A stretch of 64,000 nt of DNA from Mycobacterium sherrisii (GCF_002102355.1 NZ_LQPT01000084.1:91618-155617); one strand, 5' to 3'. Shown: positions 37,615-47,849, counted from the stretch's first letter. Numbers and translations: made by a program. Notes: generated from the sequence alone by a model not told the origin.

Positions 37615-37896
37615 TCACGACCGCATCCGTGCGACACCCACTCGCAAAAACTCAAGCGGCACAACGGCTCTCGGCCCCATGCTGGTTACCACGTAGCGAA
37701 GTACGCGCTCTGCCCGGAGGCGCTGCCGAACCCGCCGTGCGGTGAGCAGCACGAGCAAGCTAAACACAAGCCGGCCCAGTGCGACACGACTCGTGCGCTG
37801 CTGCCAGCTCAGCGCCGGCGAGCTGGCCCGTCGGCCGGCGTAGTAGCCCAGGCACGCCGCGGCGGCCAGTGCGCAGATCACCGCAAGTACTGCCAT
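37615..37896 (-). CDS. Small membrane protein, 93 residues
   Basis: From ATG 37896 the product is MAVLAVICALAAAACLGYYAG..., a transmembrane segment followed by a short basic loop (RRASSPALSWQQRTSRVALG), a second hydrophobic stretch (RLVFSLLVLLTA) and an Arg-rich tail. An AGGA lies 11 bases before the ATG; the open frame continues to 37935. I do not recognise a family. It ends 20 bases before the SDR start. Confidence 0.5.
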   Translation of the reverse strand: MAVLAVICALAAAACLGYYAGRRASSPALSWQQRTSRVALGRLVFSLLVLLTARRVRQRLRAERVLRYVVTSMGPRAVVPLEFLRVGVARMRS

Positions 37897-38014
37897 GGTG
37901 ATGAGCGTCCTGTCCCACTGTCGCGGGCAGGTCACGAACCAGATACACCTCAGCTAAGTCGGCCGGGTTGTCTCGGGGGATGTCCGGGAACATCTGAGCC
38001 CCGAATGTCGGGTG

Positions 38015-38344
38015 TCAGTCCTGTGTCGGCGCCGGCGCGGGTTCGACGGTGACCAATTCGGCTAGGCCGCTGACGGTGAGGCTGGTCATCAACAGGCGGT
38101 GAGCGATGACCCGAATGTGGTCCGCACGGTTGAACAGGGCGTTGATTGCCGCGCTGTCCAGGTACTCCACCCCGCTGAGATCTACCACGAGCGTCTCCCC
38201 GCTACTCGCGGCCGCAGCCGTGGCGGCACCAAGCGCCTGGTCGAAAGCGTCGATGTTGCTCAGGTCGATTTCTCCCGCCGCCACCAGCGTGAGATTGCCA
38301 TCGTCGGAGCGCACAGTGTCCAGGGTGAGCGATGTCGCCATCAT
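38015..38344 (-). CDS. STAS-domain anti-sigma factor antagonist
   Basis: The 109-residue STAS protein has VAAGEIDLSNIDAFDQAL and LVVDLSGVEYLDSAAINAL. The phosphorylatable serine is Ser64 in YLDSAAIN, as in SpoIIAA/RsbV-type antagonists, which bind an anti-sigma kinase when dephosphorylated. Its start overlaps the SpoIIE-kinase gene stop by four bases (ATGA). The two therefore form a self-contained partner-switch pair. The sigma factor they control is not in the window. Confidence 0.92.
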   Translation of the reverse strand: MMATSLTLDTVRSDDGNLTLVAAGEIDLSNIDAFDQALGAATAAAASSGETLVVDLSGVEYLDSAAINALFNRADHIRVIAHRLLMTSLTVSGLAELVTVEPAPAPTQD

Positions 38345-40911
38345 GCGATCCTCACCGATAGCTGAACCTTGGTGCCCTCAGGGTCCGGGTTAATGGTGAC
38401 GTCGTGCATGAGGCCGCGCATCAAAGCGATGCCGCGGCCGCGGTGCGGATTGGCGGCGGGTTGCGGAGTTTTCCACGAACCCGTGTCGGTGATGGTCAGC
38501 TGCACCTCGTCGACCAAAGCGGTGGCGTCCAGAGCGATGGTGCCCCCTGGTGTGTGCCGGTGGCCGTGCTCGATGGCATTGGCGACGGCTTCACCGGCGG
38601 CGATGAGCACGTTCATGGTCTGATCGGGATCCAGTCGGGCGCGGCTCAGCCAACTGCGCAGCGCACGACGAACCGGGGCGAGATGGCTGACGTCGGCCGG
38701 GAAGGTGAGTTCCAGCGGAGCCGGATGCCGATAAAGCAGCAGCGCGACGTCGTCCTGGTAGCCGCTGCTGGGCGCGAGCCGGGACATGATCTGGTCGGCC
38801 AGTTCGTTCAGCGGCGACACCCTACCGTCCTGCACCAGCGCCGCGGCCCGATCGATGCCTTCGTCGAGTGACTTGCGGCGACGTTCGACCAGACCGTCGG
38901 TGTAAAGCAGCAGTGTCGAGCGGGCCGGCACGATCAGCCGGGCCTCGGTACGGGCGCGATGGGGGCGTATCCCCAACGCGACGGAGTGGCCGTCCTCGAG
39001 CATGCGGGTGCTGCCGTCGGCATCGACCAGGATGGGCGGTGGGTGCCCGGCACTGGAATACACCAGCTCACCGGTGTCGGGATTGAGCACGGCGCACACC
39101 GCGGTGGTGCATTGGGCGCCGGGTAGCCGGGCGGCGAAGCGGTCGAGGCCCTCGAGGGCGGCCGCCGGGCTGGGGTTGTCGAACAGCAGTGCGCGGCAGG
39201 CGCTGCGCACCTGGCCCATCACCGTGGCAGCGGCCAGACCGTGGCCGACGCAGTCGCCGACGATCAGCGCAATGCGTCCGTCGTCGAGGTCGACGACGTC
39301 GTACCAGTCACCGCCGACTTGCAGCGGGCGGGTCGCGGCCTGGTAGCGCACCGCGAAGCCGTGGGGCAGCTCGGCCGGACCGAGGATCGCGTGTTGCAAT
39401 GCCAGGGCGGTCTCGCGCTGCTGGTCGACCTGATAGACGCGTTGCAGACCCTGTCCGAGGCGGCCGGCCAGCACGGTGAGCAAGGTCTGGTCTTCGAGGG
39501 TGAACGGCCGCTTGTCGGCCAGTTCGATCCAGACGACCAGGACGCCCTCGGGGTGCTGCAGCGCAATGGCCGCCGTCCCGGGCGTGCTGATGTTCGGGGT
39601 CAGCAGGTCCCCGTCGCGCAATGCGGCGAGCATCCGCCGCGTTTCGTCCGGCAGGTCGGTCCACCGTGTGGGCTCACCCACGGCCACGAGTCCTGGTGCG
39701 CCAGAGTCGGTTTCGGTTGGCGAACCAAGGCCGGCCCTGCGGGTAGGGAACGTCAGCGCCAGCACGCGGCGGGCCCGCCACAGCCGACGCAGCTCCTCGG
39801 CCGCGGCCGATACCGCGTCCTCGACGGTGTCCGCCTGCGCGAGCTCCTGGTTGAGCGCGTGTTCTCGGCCCGCCGCCAGCGCCAGGGCGATCGCGGCGTG
39901 TCGGGCGAAATCACTGACCAGCTCTAGGTAGTCACTGCTGAACCTCGGCTGTTGCGGGTCTCGTGCCACCGCGATCACTCCGAGCACTGCACCGTCGGCT
40001 ACCAGCGGCATGACGATGGCCGGGCGCTCACCCACATCGGTGAAGCCCTCGATGGGGTACTGGAAGGAATCGGTGATCAGCGGTTCACCGCGCCGAGCCA
40101 CCCCGCCGGTGGTCGAACCGTCCATCGGGACCTGGCGACCGATCACTTGCGACGCGTAGCGCCCCGCGGTCGCCGCCACGATGAGGGAGGCCACCTTGTC
40201 GGTCGGCAGATCGGGCTCGCTGGGAACCAATAGGATGGCCTGCTCGGCACCGGCCAGTTCGAGCGCCAGATTCACGATCAGCTGCAGTGGACCGGTCTGC
40301 GGGTCACCCGACAGCAGCGCGGTCGTGATCTCCCGGCTGGCCTTCGTCCAGCGCGCCGACTCGCGTTCACGTTCAAACAACCGCGCGTTGTCGATAGCGG
40401 CCGCGGCCGCCGTCGCCAGCGCCCGCACGGCGTTCTCCTGATAGTCGGTGAACACCCGGTCCGGCCGGTCGTCCGCGAGGTACAGGCTGCCGAAATCGGC
40501 CGCTCGCACGGTGATCGGAATTCCGAGCAACGCCCGGACGGAGGGTACGTGCACATGCAGTCCAGTGGCCTGCGGATGGGCACTCACATCGTCGAGGCGG
40601 ATGCCCTCGCCCACTGGCAAGTCGCCCAGCCGCTGTGCCGCGTCGTCGTCGATGCCGGTATGGACGAAGGAGGCCAGGGTGCCGTCCGCCGCCCGGATGC
40701 CCAGCGCCCCGTACGGAGCGCCGGTCAGCTCCATGGCTGCGCTGACGACACGGCGCAAGGTGACCTCGAGGTCCAGGTCAGAACCGATCTCGACGATGAC
40801 GCGCACCAGGTGAGCCATCTGATCGCGAGCCGCCACCAGCTCGTCGACTCGTTGTTCGGATTGGCTCACCGGCTCGCGCTGTCCGTCGTCCGGATCGTTG
40901 ACCACAGACAT
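38341..40911 (-). CDS. GAF-SpoIIE phosphatase with C-terminal anti-sigma kinase domain
   Basis: An 856-residue regulator with two tandem GAF-type sensor domains (about 30-190 and 200-350), a linker helix, a PP2C/SpoIIE phosphatase (about 520-715) and a C-terminal HATPase anti-sigma-kinase-like domain (about 730-855). The phosphatase has PLQVGGDWYDVV and IVGDCVGHGLAAATVM with the metal-binding Asp residues. The ATPase has AVANAIEHGHRHTPGG and RGRGIALMRGLMHDV. It thus combines the two opposing activities, dephosphorylating and phosphorylating a STAS protein. The STAS gene overlaps its stop. The signal for the GAF domains is unknown. Confidence 0.92.
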   Translation of the reverse strand: MSVVNDPDDGQREPVSQSEQRVDELVAARDQMAHLVRVIVEIGSDLDLEVTLRRVVSAAMELTGAPYGALGIRAADGTLASFVHTGIDDDAAQRLGDLPVGEGIRLDDVSAHPQATGLHVHVPSVRALLGIPITVRAADFGSLYLADDRPDRVFTDYQENAVRALATAAAAAIDNARLFERERESARWTKASREITTALLSGDPQTGPLQLIVNLALELAGAEQAILLVPSEPDLPTDKVASLIVAATAGRYASQVIGRQVPMDGSTTGGVARRGEPLITDSFQYPIEGFTDVGERPAIVMPLVADGAVLGVIAVARDPQQPRFSSDYLELVSDFARHAAIALALAAGREHALNQELAQADTVEDAVSAAAEELRRLWRARRVLALTFPTRRAGLGSPTETDSGAPGLVAVGEPTRWTDLPDETRRMLAALRDGDLLTPNISTPGTAAIALQHPEGVLVVWIELADKRPFTLEDQTLLTVLAGRLGQGLQRVYQVDQQRETALALQHAILGPAELPHGFAVRYQAATRPLQVGGDWYDVVDLDDGRIALIVGDCVGHGLAAATVMGQVRSACRALLFDNPSPAAALEGLDRFAARLPGAQCTTAVCAVLNPDTGELVYSSAGHPPPILVDADGSTRMLEDGHSVALGIRPHRARTEARLIVPARSTLLLYTDGLVERRRKSLDEGIDRAAALVQDGRVSPLNELADQIMSRLAPSSGYQDDVALLLYRHPAPLELTFPADVSHLAPVRRALRSWLSRARLDPDQTMNVLIAAGEAVANAIEHGHRHTPGGTIALDATALVDEVQLTITDTGSWKTPQPAANPHRGRGIALMRGLMHDVTINPDPEGTKVQLSVRIA

Positions 40912-40973
40912 AAATGTAGTTGGTCGGGTTCACGGCGACCCCGGACGTTGCACGTGAGCACCCCGCGCGTCGG

Positions 40974-41084
40974 TCACTGGTTGCCGAGAAGGCGTTGCTT
41001 CTGCGCAACGAATTCCTTGTCGGTCAACACCCCACGGTCGCGCAGATACCCGAGTTTGTCCAGCAGGTCGGTGATCTCGTGCAT
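40974..41084 (-). CDS. SHOCT-domain tail, probably truncated
   Basis: The stretch MHEITDLLDKLGYLRDRG, then VLTDKEFVAQKQRLLGNQ, is a SHOCT domain, a short C-terminal helical motif in actinobacterial proteins. The open frame continues upstream on the same strand to 41363, but that stretch is unconvincing (Pro/Gly-rich) and runs into an IS21 fragment. I read this as the end of a gene interrupted by the mobile-element remnant at 41294. It sits just upstream of the SpoIIE gene on the same strand. Confidence 0.45.
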   Translation of the reverse strand: MHEITDLLDKLGYLRDRGVLTDKEFVAQKQRLLGNQ

Positions 41085-41293
41085 GTCGACGGCCCTGCGG
41101 CACGGCCGTCCGGACGACCATTCGCCCTGGTCAACGGCTGTGCCCCCGGCGGGTGCCAGTACGCCGGGGTGCCGGGGCGCAGCCTCCGGCGCGCCGCGGC
41201 CCGGCAGCGCCAGCAGCGGGCCGTTGCCCAGCACGGGCGTGCCGCCAAAACGGCCGGAACTCGGCGCACCGGGCGGGGCGGAGCCGTTGCCCG

Positions 41294-41920
41294 GGGTGGA
41301 TTGGATCCACAAATGCAGCTTCAGGCCTGGGATGACACCGCCTCGGTCAGCTACGACCGCCAACTATGGACCGAGCTGACCTCGCTGCGGTTTCTGGCCG
41401 ACGCCTACAACGTGCTCATCATGGGACCGGTCGGAGTCGGAAAAACGTTCCTGGCCAACGCATTAGGCCACATCGCCGTGCGGCGTCACCACAGCGTCCA
41501 TACCGAACGCGCCGACAAACTGTTCAAACGCCTGCGCGCAGCACGGCTAGACGGCAGCTACGAAGACGAGATGCGCCAACTGCACCGCGTCGAGCTGCTT
41601 ATCATCGATGACCTCGCGTTGCACCGGCTTGAGGCCACCGAGACCAACGACTTCTACGAACTCGTCGTGGAACGCCACCGCAGCGCATCAACAGTCATCA
41701 CCAGCAACCGCGAACCACCGGAGATCCTCACCATGATGGCCGACCCGCTCCTAGCCCAGTCGGCGATGGACCGGCTCCAATCCGCGGCCTACGAACTCGT
41801 CGTCGAGGGCGAGTCCTACCGGCAACGCCAGAAACCCCGTCCTCGAAAGCCGGTCAATTCGGACCAGCCGAATCGACCAGCAGCCAGGTCATCAGTCACC
41901 ACCACCCCAACGGCCAGCAA
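41294..41920 (+). pseudogene. IS21-type istB, 5' truncated
   Basis: An IstB ATP-binding transposition helper lacking its first roughly 70 residues. It reads from YDRQLWTELTSLRFL and has the Walker A motif MGPVGVGKTFL, the Walker B LLIIDDLAL, and the sensor VITSNREPPE. The C-terminal side is LVVEGESYRQRQK. The upstream frame, which seems to extend it to 40920, is coincidental fusion with unrelated sequence. No istA or terminal repeats were found beside it. It differs from the istB at 47846 (Walker A IGRPGTGKTHL), so it comes from another IS21 lineage. Confidence 0.75.
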
Positions 41921-41984
41921 CCGGAAACAACCGGTCCCATGCCCATGGCAAAACGGTGGTCCCATCACCCTGGCAAGCGACAGC

Positions 41985-42218
41985 AAACACCCCCGCCGCC
42001 GCATCCGCCGTCTGACCCGTCAACGACGACGACACCTGCGACTGCGCCTGCTGCAACGCCGCATCCGACAATTGCTTGACCGCACTGTTCCAATCGCCCG
42101 CAAGGGCAAACATCGCCGTCTCATCGCCCTTAGGCCACTGCTGCCCCGTCAAATAGGCAACCCGCTGCAACTCCGGCGGAATCTCAATACCCGGGTTTGA
42201 TGCACACCTCATTTCGTG
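41985..42218 (-). pseudogene. WXG100-like toxin N-terminal fragment
   Basis: On the minus strand NPGIEIPPELQRVAYLTGQQ, then WPKGDETAMFALAGDWNSAV, matches from recall the N-terminal helical WXG100-like domain of large actinobacterial polymorphic toxins exported by type VII-like routes. It starts near 42218 and loses similarity after TADAAAGVF near 41985, where the IS21 remnant begins. No toxin domain remains. It is a fragment, not a functional gene. Confidence 0.5.
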
Positions 42219-42270
42219 TGACCGGTGTGCTTCCCGATCTGGTGGTGAGCGTAGTACGCGGCCGTCGACG

Positions 42271-43284
42271 CTAGGTTCGGTTCGAGGAGTTGGTGTCGTA
42301 CCAAGCTGCCCAGATCTCGGGGCGGAGCCGGCCGCGGTCGGGTACCGGTAAGCCGGTGCTGCGAGCCCAGGCGCGGACTTCCGCGGTGGATGGTCTGGGG
42401 GCTGCGGGTGCCTGGTCGAGATGGGCGATGTCGACTCTGATCGCTGAGATGCGTTGCATGGCAGCTTGTTCGGAAGTCGCCCATGCGTTGGCGGCGGCGA
42501 GGAACCGGTAGGTCCATTCCTCGGCGAGCTGGCGGCTCTCGCAGAACACGACGGGCACGTTCGGCCAGCGGATCTGGAGCTCGGCGAGTCCGTCGGCGAC
42601 CATCGCGGGACGTACGCGGTCAAGCTTGAACAGCTGCGAGTAGCGATCCTCGATGACTACCGCCGCCCGCGGGAGCGCGGCTAGGTCGCCGACCTGGTAG
42701 CGCAGCTTGCCGCCGGTGAGGCTGGCTACCAGATCGACCAGTGACTTGCGTTCCACGCTGGCGACCAGCTGACCATCGACGACGATCCCGTAGTCCCCGC
42801 ACGGCAGCGCCCGCTTGACCGTGGTGACCTGCTGCGTTGCGAACCGGTAGGCGTACTGCTCGTGGCTGTCGACAACGATCTGCAGTTCCTCGATGCCGTG
42901 CGCGCGGGCGGTCGGGGTGCGTACGTTCGGGCGCGCCTGCTTGCGGGTGCGCGGCGACTGCCAAAACACCACGTCGCGGCCACGAGCCTGGGTGAACACG
43001 AGCTGGGAGCGGTTCTGCCGGGACCGGTCGGCGATCACATCGATCGCCGCGCCGCGCCGAATGCACGACCGAAGCGACACTCGTTCAACGATCACCGGAT
43101 CGTCGGGCCACTCGTCCAGCGGTACCGGGTAGGCGAACAAAGCCTTTTCCCGCGGCCAGGTCCCCGACGTGCGGAACAGCAGGTCACCGCCAGGGAGCGG
43201 GACCCTCAGCAGCAACCTCAGCCGGGATTCGTCGTCCGGGTTGACCGCGATCAACAACTCCGCCACAAGTCCCGAGTCTGCCAT
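42271..43284 (-). CDS. ERCC4-family nuclease with Lsr2-like C-terminal domain
   Basis: The ATG at 43284 gives 337 residues; upstream to 43398 is not convincing. The central ERCC4/XPF-type nuclease fold has IVVDSHEQYAYRF and the catalytic VERKSLVDLVASL (ERKxxxD), followed by AAVVIEDRYSQLF. The end, STAEVRAWARSTGLPVP then DRGRLRPEIWAAW, closely resembles the C-terminal DNA-binding domain of Lsr2, with its RGR AT-hook-like motif. So a structure-specific nuclease is joined to an AT-rich-DNA reader. All nearby genes on both sides are mobile-element fragments, which suggests it is mobile cargo or a defence gene. I do not know its target. Confidence 0.8.
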   Translation of the reverse strand: MADSGLVAELLIAVNPDDESRLRLLLRVPLPGGDLLFRTSGTWPREKALFAYPVPLDEWPDDPVIVERVSLRSCIRRGAAIDVIADRSRQNRSQLVFTQARGRDVVFWQSPRTRKQARPNVRTPTARAHGIEELQIVVDSHEQYAYRFATQQVTTVKRALPCGDYGIVVDGQLVASVERKSLVDLVASLTGGKLRYQVGDLAALPRAAVVIEDRYSQLFKLDRVRPAMVADGLAELQIRWPNVPVVFCESRQLAEEWTYRFLAAANAWATSEQAAMQRISAIRVDIAHLDQAPAAPRPSTAEVRAWARSTGLPVPDRGRLRPEIWAAWYDTNSSNRT

Positions 43285-43318
43285 CGGTGTTCGCTGACAC
43301 ACCCGTCGCGATCCGAGC

Positions 43319-43648
43319 CTACGGACGGCTGAGGGGGTCGCCGGCTTGCAGCCGGGCGTAGTACTCGGCCTCGGCTTCGGCTGGCGGGCGGCGGCCAAAG
43401 CGGTGCATAAGCCTGGTGGTGTTATACCAGTGCACCCACGCCGGGGTGATGTTCTCCAGGTCGGCGAGGGTGCGGATCGGTCCGGTGCGGAAACGGGAAC
43501 CCTCGCGCACGCACTCGGTTTTGTAGAGCCCGATCGCCGTTTCGGCCAACGCGTTATCGAGGGCGTCCCCTACGGTCCCGACCGACGGGACCAGTCCCTC
43601 CAGCATCAGAGTTTCGGTGAAATGCATTGCAGTGTATTGGGCGAGTTC
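43319..43648 (-). pseudogene. IS3-family transposase, C-terminal fragment
   Basis: This is the end of an integrase-core OrfB: AQYTAMHFTETLMLEGLVPS, VGTVGDALDNALAETAIGLY, and WYNTTRLMHRFGRRPPAEAE. The catalytic Glu region is present, but the first two acidic residues and the rest are missing. The left junction to IS30 sequence is at about 43645. The frame's further extension to 43699 belongs to IS30. Confidence 0.8.
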
Positions 43649-44127
43649 AATCGGTCGATGCAACACCGGGTTGTTGGAGCGAGTGTAGCTGCTGTGCAAA
43701 GACTTCGGCGGGAGTCTTCCAGTCGAGGACCTTGCGGGGTCTGTTGTTGAGCGTCAAAGCGACCGCCTCAAGATCTTCGGCAGACCATCGTGATAGGTCA
43801 GTTCCCTTCGGAAAGTACTGACGCAGAACACCATTGGTGTTCTCGTTTGTGGGCCGCTGCCACGGAGAGTGCGGGGTGCCAGAAAAACACCTTCGTCCCG
43901 GTATCGAACGTGAACTGAGCATGCGCGGCCAACTCTTTGCCGCGGTCCCATGTCAGGGTCTGACGCAACTGCCCGGGCAGCTGCGCGAGCGATGCGACCA
44001 GGGCGGCATTCATCGCCTCGGCGCCGTAGCCGCTCAACGCCGGCCCGTTCTTCACCGGCGGCGCCAGCCCCCACCCCTCGGTTGCGTCCACCAAGGTGGT
44101 GTACGAGTCGGGACCGCGAGTCTGCAC
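43647..44127 (-). pseudogene. IS30-family transposase fragment with frameshift
   Basis: The C-terminal half reads SPWQRPTNENTNGVLRQYFP, then DLSRWSAEDLEAVALTLNNR and PRKVLDWKTPAEVF, the conserved IS30 catalytic end. The preceding part, LPGQLRQTLTWDRGKELAAH, is in a different frame. A run of five A on the plus strand (43883-43887) at KVFF is the likely slip point: removing one base joins both. The N-terminal DNA-binding domain is absent. Confidence 0.8.
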
Positions 44128-44512
44128 GTCGCGACGCCCTCGGTTCTGAACGCCGCATCTCTAGGTGCAATCACGTCGAGGGGCTGGACCTCAAAGTCGA
44201 GAGCAGCGGTCGTCGAAAGTTCTCCCGTAGCATCGACAAACGCACCTAGACGTTGGGGGTGTAATCGAAGCCGGCTGTGCCCCGGCATATTTCACGGCCA
44301 CCACAGTCGATCGCCGTACCAGGCAAGGATATCGTCGGGGGTCGGTGCGTGACCATCTGCCCAATCGTCTCGACATGCGCCCAGGAGGCCTTTCCCACCG
44401 ACGCTGACGAAATACCCGTGCCCAAAACTGGGTGGTCGCGCACCCGAAATAAACAGCTCACGCGGCGACAGACAGTGAAGAAAGTCACCCGCAGGATAAG
44501 ACACAATTACGC
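44128..44512. other. Gene-poor remnant between IS30 and GMC genes
   Basis: No convincing gene is seen. A minus-strand frame, 44292-44504, reads FLHCLSPRELFISGARPP and later GACRDDWADGHAPTPDDILA. It might be the end of a decayed protein but has no start or family match that I recognise. No terminal inverted repeats were found. Confidence 0.4.
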
Positions 44513-46108
44513 TCAGCTTTTGGTGATGAGATCTGCTGCTTTGGCACCAATGAGGATACTCGCCGCGTTGGTATGGCCACGGATGATGGTGGGCATGACG
44601 GAGGCGTCAGCGACACGCAGTCCCCGCACACCTCGGACCTTGAGTTCGGGGGTGACGACACTGTTGGGATCGCTGCCCATTCGGCAGGTACCCACAGGGT
44701 GGTAAAGGCTGTGGGACTCGTTGTTCAGCGCCCTCTCGAGATTCGCTTCACTCGTATCGTCCGCACCGAGGGGACGGGCAATTTTGCCAAGCACACTGTT
44801 CAGTGACGGCGCATCGGCGACTTTCGCGCAAATCCGTAAGCCTTCCATGATGGCGGCGCGGTCCCTTCCACCGTTGTCGGAAAGATAGCGAGGGTCAATG
44901 ACGGGCTTGGCTTTCGGATCGGGCGAACGCAGCGTGATGCATCCGGTGCTGTGCGGCTTGGTCAGGATCGATCCCATGGTGACCGCATGCCCGTAGGGTT
45001 CGCCAAGTCCTGCGTCGAACAAGGGGCCAGGCCCAAACAATAACTCCAGGTCAGGCAGAGCCATTCCGGCATTGCTGCGGACAAACCCGTAGGCTTCGGC
45101 AGCCGGTGAAGACAGCATGCCGCGACGTCGAACCAGATAGTTGAGGATCTGACGGGGCTTCCCCGCCCCAAACAATGTGTCGGCGTCTACTTCGAAGCCG
45201 AGAACCGCCACTAGGTGATCGCGCAAATTCTTCCCAACCTGCGGTGCATGATAGACAATATCAATACCGTGGCGAGCAAGTTCTTTACCGTTGCCGATGC
45301 CCGAAAGCATAAGCAGCTGTGGAGAATTGATTACCCCTGCCGATAGGATTACCTCGCGCGTGGCGCGAACGAACTGGATTCGGCCGTCGATTTCGCATTC
45401 CACGCCAACCGCCGCGTTGTCGAGGACACGCACTCGAGTTGCGGTCGCATTGAGGACCAGGGTGAGGTTGCGCCGCTTTAGGGCGGGCCGTAGGTAGGCA
45501 TCGGCTGTACTCCATCGACGGCCCCGAAGCTGAGTAACCACTGCTTGACTAAATCCGTCAGGCTGCGCAAGATTGGGGCGCTCTACCGAAAAACCGCACT
45601 CCTGCACCGCTTTCAGCCAGGCCGCCGTTAGGCGATTGGGGCTGCGCTGTTCGGAGACGTACACAGGCCCGCCCGCGCCTTCATCCGGTTCGCGCGCGCC
45701 TTGGACGCTCTCGATACGCCGGAAGTATTCGACGACTCGATTGAACGACCATTGCTCCCCGGCGCACTGCGCCCATTCATCGTAGTCAGCCGCGAACCCA
45801 CGCACCCACATCGTGGCGTTGGTCGACGACGATCCGCCCAGGGTCTTGCCGCGCGGCCAATGGATGCACCGACCGTTGAGCCCAGACTGGGGCTCAGTCA
45901 AGTAATCCCAGTCGATTTCGCTGCGGAACAGCTGAAGCCAAGTCACCGGCGTGTGGATACGCCGATCGGTGTCTTTGGGTCCGGCCTCGAGCACCACCAC
46001 GCGATTACGCGGATCGGCGCTAAGCCGTTCCGCGATCACCGAGCCGGCCGATCCCGTACCCACCACAACGTAGTCGGCCGCGATGAGGCTGGAAATGTGG
46101 TTATTCAT
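44513..46108 (-). CDS. GMC-family flavin oxidoreductase
   Basis: The ATG at 46108 gives 531 residues; GAAGAG and a more distant GGAG lie upstream. The FAD motif [18 protein letters not shown] is at the N-terminus, then [18 protein letters not shown] and, near the end, [10 protein letters not shown] with the proposed catalytic His and [17 protein letters not shown]. This is the choline-dehydrogenase-like GMC layout. The likely substrate is an alcohol. The upstream frame reaching 46375 continues into IS21 sequence and is not used. Its neighbours are mobile elements. Confidence 0.88.
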   Translation of the reverse strand: MNNHISSLIAADYVVVGTGSAGSVIAERLSADPRNRVVVLEAGPKDTDRRIHTPVTWLQLFRSEIDWDYLTEPQSGLNGRCIHWPRGKTLGGSSSTNATMWVRGFAADYDEWAQCAGEQWSFNRVVEYFRRIESVQGAREPDEGAGGPVYVSEQRSPNRLTAAWLKAVQECGFSVERPNLAQPDGFSQAVVTQLRGRRWSTADAYLRPALKRRNLTLVLNATATRVRVLDNAAVGVECEIDGRIQFVRATREVILSAGVINSPQLLMLSGIGNGKELARHGIDIVYHAPQVGKNLRDHLVAVLGFEVDADTLFGAGKPRQILNYLVRRRGMLSSPAAEAYGFVRSNAGMALPDLELLFGPGPLFDAGLGEPYGHAVTMGSILTKPHSTGCITLRSPDPKAKPVIDPRYLSDNGGRDRAAIMEGLRICAKVADAPSLNSVLGKIARPLGADDTSEANLERALNNESHSLYHPVGTCRMGSDPNSVVTPELKVRGVRGLRVADASVMPTIIRGHTNAASILIGAKAADLITKS

Positions 46109-46486
46109 CTCTTCACCAACTCCAATGCTTGCTGCTGGTTGCCACGAGTCATCAGGCGGGTCTAACATCGGCTTTTCCGATACAACGTCTCTGGTTGTGA
46201 ATGCCGCGGCGGTCTGATCACCACTGTGGACCCGACCGAGCGGCTTCGCTTGTTCACGCGCGTACGGAATTTGCATTCTTGCGACCACGTATCGGACTGT
46301 GACAACACCGCCCGCAAACCGCGGTGCGTAGGCAACCCTCAAGGAGTACTGACCGCGCTCGCTGAAATTCCCCACTGACGCTCATCGAAATTCCCCACCC
46401 GTGCGGCTGCGCCGAGAAGGGCGGGCCTCCCTCGAAGCTGCTGGTGTCTGACGCCAGCAGCTCCACCGAAGGAGGCCCGCTTTCTC

Positions 46487-47849
46487 ATGCTCACATGGGA
46501 GGACGATGTGGAAGTACATGCCCTACACAAACGTGGTTGGACGATCTCGGCGATCGCCCGCCACACCGGTCACGATCGCAAGACGGTCCGCAAGTATCTG
46601 GCCGGTGACGGCAAACCCGGGGTCCGCGCCCGGCCCGACCCGGACCCGTTTGATCCGTTCGTCAACTACGTCACCGCCAGGCTGAGCGAGGACCCACACC
46701 TGTGGGCCCGCACTCTGTTCGACGAACTCGAGGAGCTGGGATTCGGGCTGTCGTATCAGAGCCTGACCCGCAACATCCGGACCCGGAATCTGCGGCCGGC
46801 CTGTGAAGCCTGCCGGACCGCCACTCAGCGCCCGAACGCGGTGATCCCACACGCCCCGGGTGATGAAAACCCAGTGGGACTGGCTGGAATTGCCCGACCC
46901 ACCGCAATCGTGGGGGTGGGGCAAGACCGCTCACCTGTTGGTCGGCTCACTGGCGCATTCCGGGAAATGGCGCGGCTTCTTGGCGCCCTCGGAGGATCAG
47001 CCGCATCTGGTCGCCGGCCTCGACCGGGTGACCCGCGGACTCGGTGGACTGACCCGGGTGTGGCGGTTCGACCGGATGGCCACCGTGTGTGACCCCGGCA
47101 GCGGAACGGTGACCGCATCGTTCGCCGGGGCGGCCAAGCACTACGGAGTGTCGGTGGCGATCTGCCCGGCCCGGCGCGGCAACCGCAAGGGCGTGGTCGA
47201 GAAGGTCAACCACACCGCCGCGCAACGCTGGTGGCGCACCCTGGCCGACGACACCACCGTCGAGCAGGCGCAGGCCAGCGTGGATCGCTTCGCGGCGGTC
47301 CGCGGTGACACCCGGCTGCGGGCCACCGCTGATGGCCGCTCCTCAGTCGCCGTGGTGGCCAAAACGGAGCCCCTGCAACCGGTGCCGGCGGTGGCGTATC
47401 CGGTGATCGTCGCCGAGGCCCGCACCGCCTCGCGCCAAGCGATGGTGTCGTACCGCGGCAACCGCTACTCGGTACCCCCGGAACTGGCCGCCGCCCAGGT
47501 GGTCGTCAGCCATCCTGTCGGTGGACAGTTTTGCGACATCGCCACCATGAGCGGGATTGTGATCGCCCGGCACCGGATGGCTGCCGACGGGCTCGGGGTG
47601 ATGGTGCGTGACAGCGGCCATGTCATCGCCCTGGACACCGCCGCGACGGCCACCGCCACCACCGGACGCCCGCACCGCCGCAAGGAACGCATCCCACCCG
47701 GCACCGCGGCCAAAGCCGCTGCCGCACAACTCCTTCAAATCAAGCAGCCATCCACCACTGCCATTGAAACATCAACTCCGTCAACCAATTCCACCATCAT
47801 CGATCTGTCTGCCTACGAGCGGGCCGCCCAGAACAGGACCATCCAATGA
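46487..47849 (+). pseudogene. istA: istA transposase with one-base insertion
   Basis: The first frame (from 46487) has MLTWEDDVEVHALHKRGW and a homeodomain-like region, SAIARHTGHDRKTVRKYL. It runs to VIPHAPGDE near 46868. The rest, QWDWLELPDPPQSWGWGK to the C-terminal end, lies in the frame starting at GTG 46860. An AAAA run at 46866-46869 has one base more than needed for a continuous protein of about 450 residues. Other IstA features such as KGVVEKVNH and VSYRGNRYSVPPELA are intact. It is pseudogenised unless the extra base is a read error. Confidence 0.85.

Noticed and set aside
40920-42200. Long plus-strand open frame of 426 codons
   Set aside because: Only about 41300-41900 matches IstB. 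The rest is in-frame fusion of unrelated sequence across a breakpoint.
41892-42623. Minus-strand open frame of 243 codons
   Set aside because: It joins the WXG100-like fragment to out-of-frame sequence of the ERCC4 nuclease gene. Only the fragment is real.
46860-47849. Second istA frame as a separate gene
   Set aside because: It starts inside istA and continues the same protein after a one-base slip.
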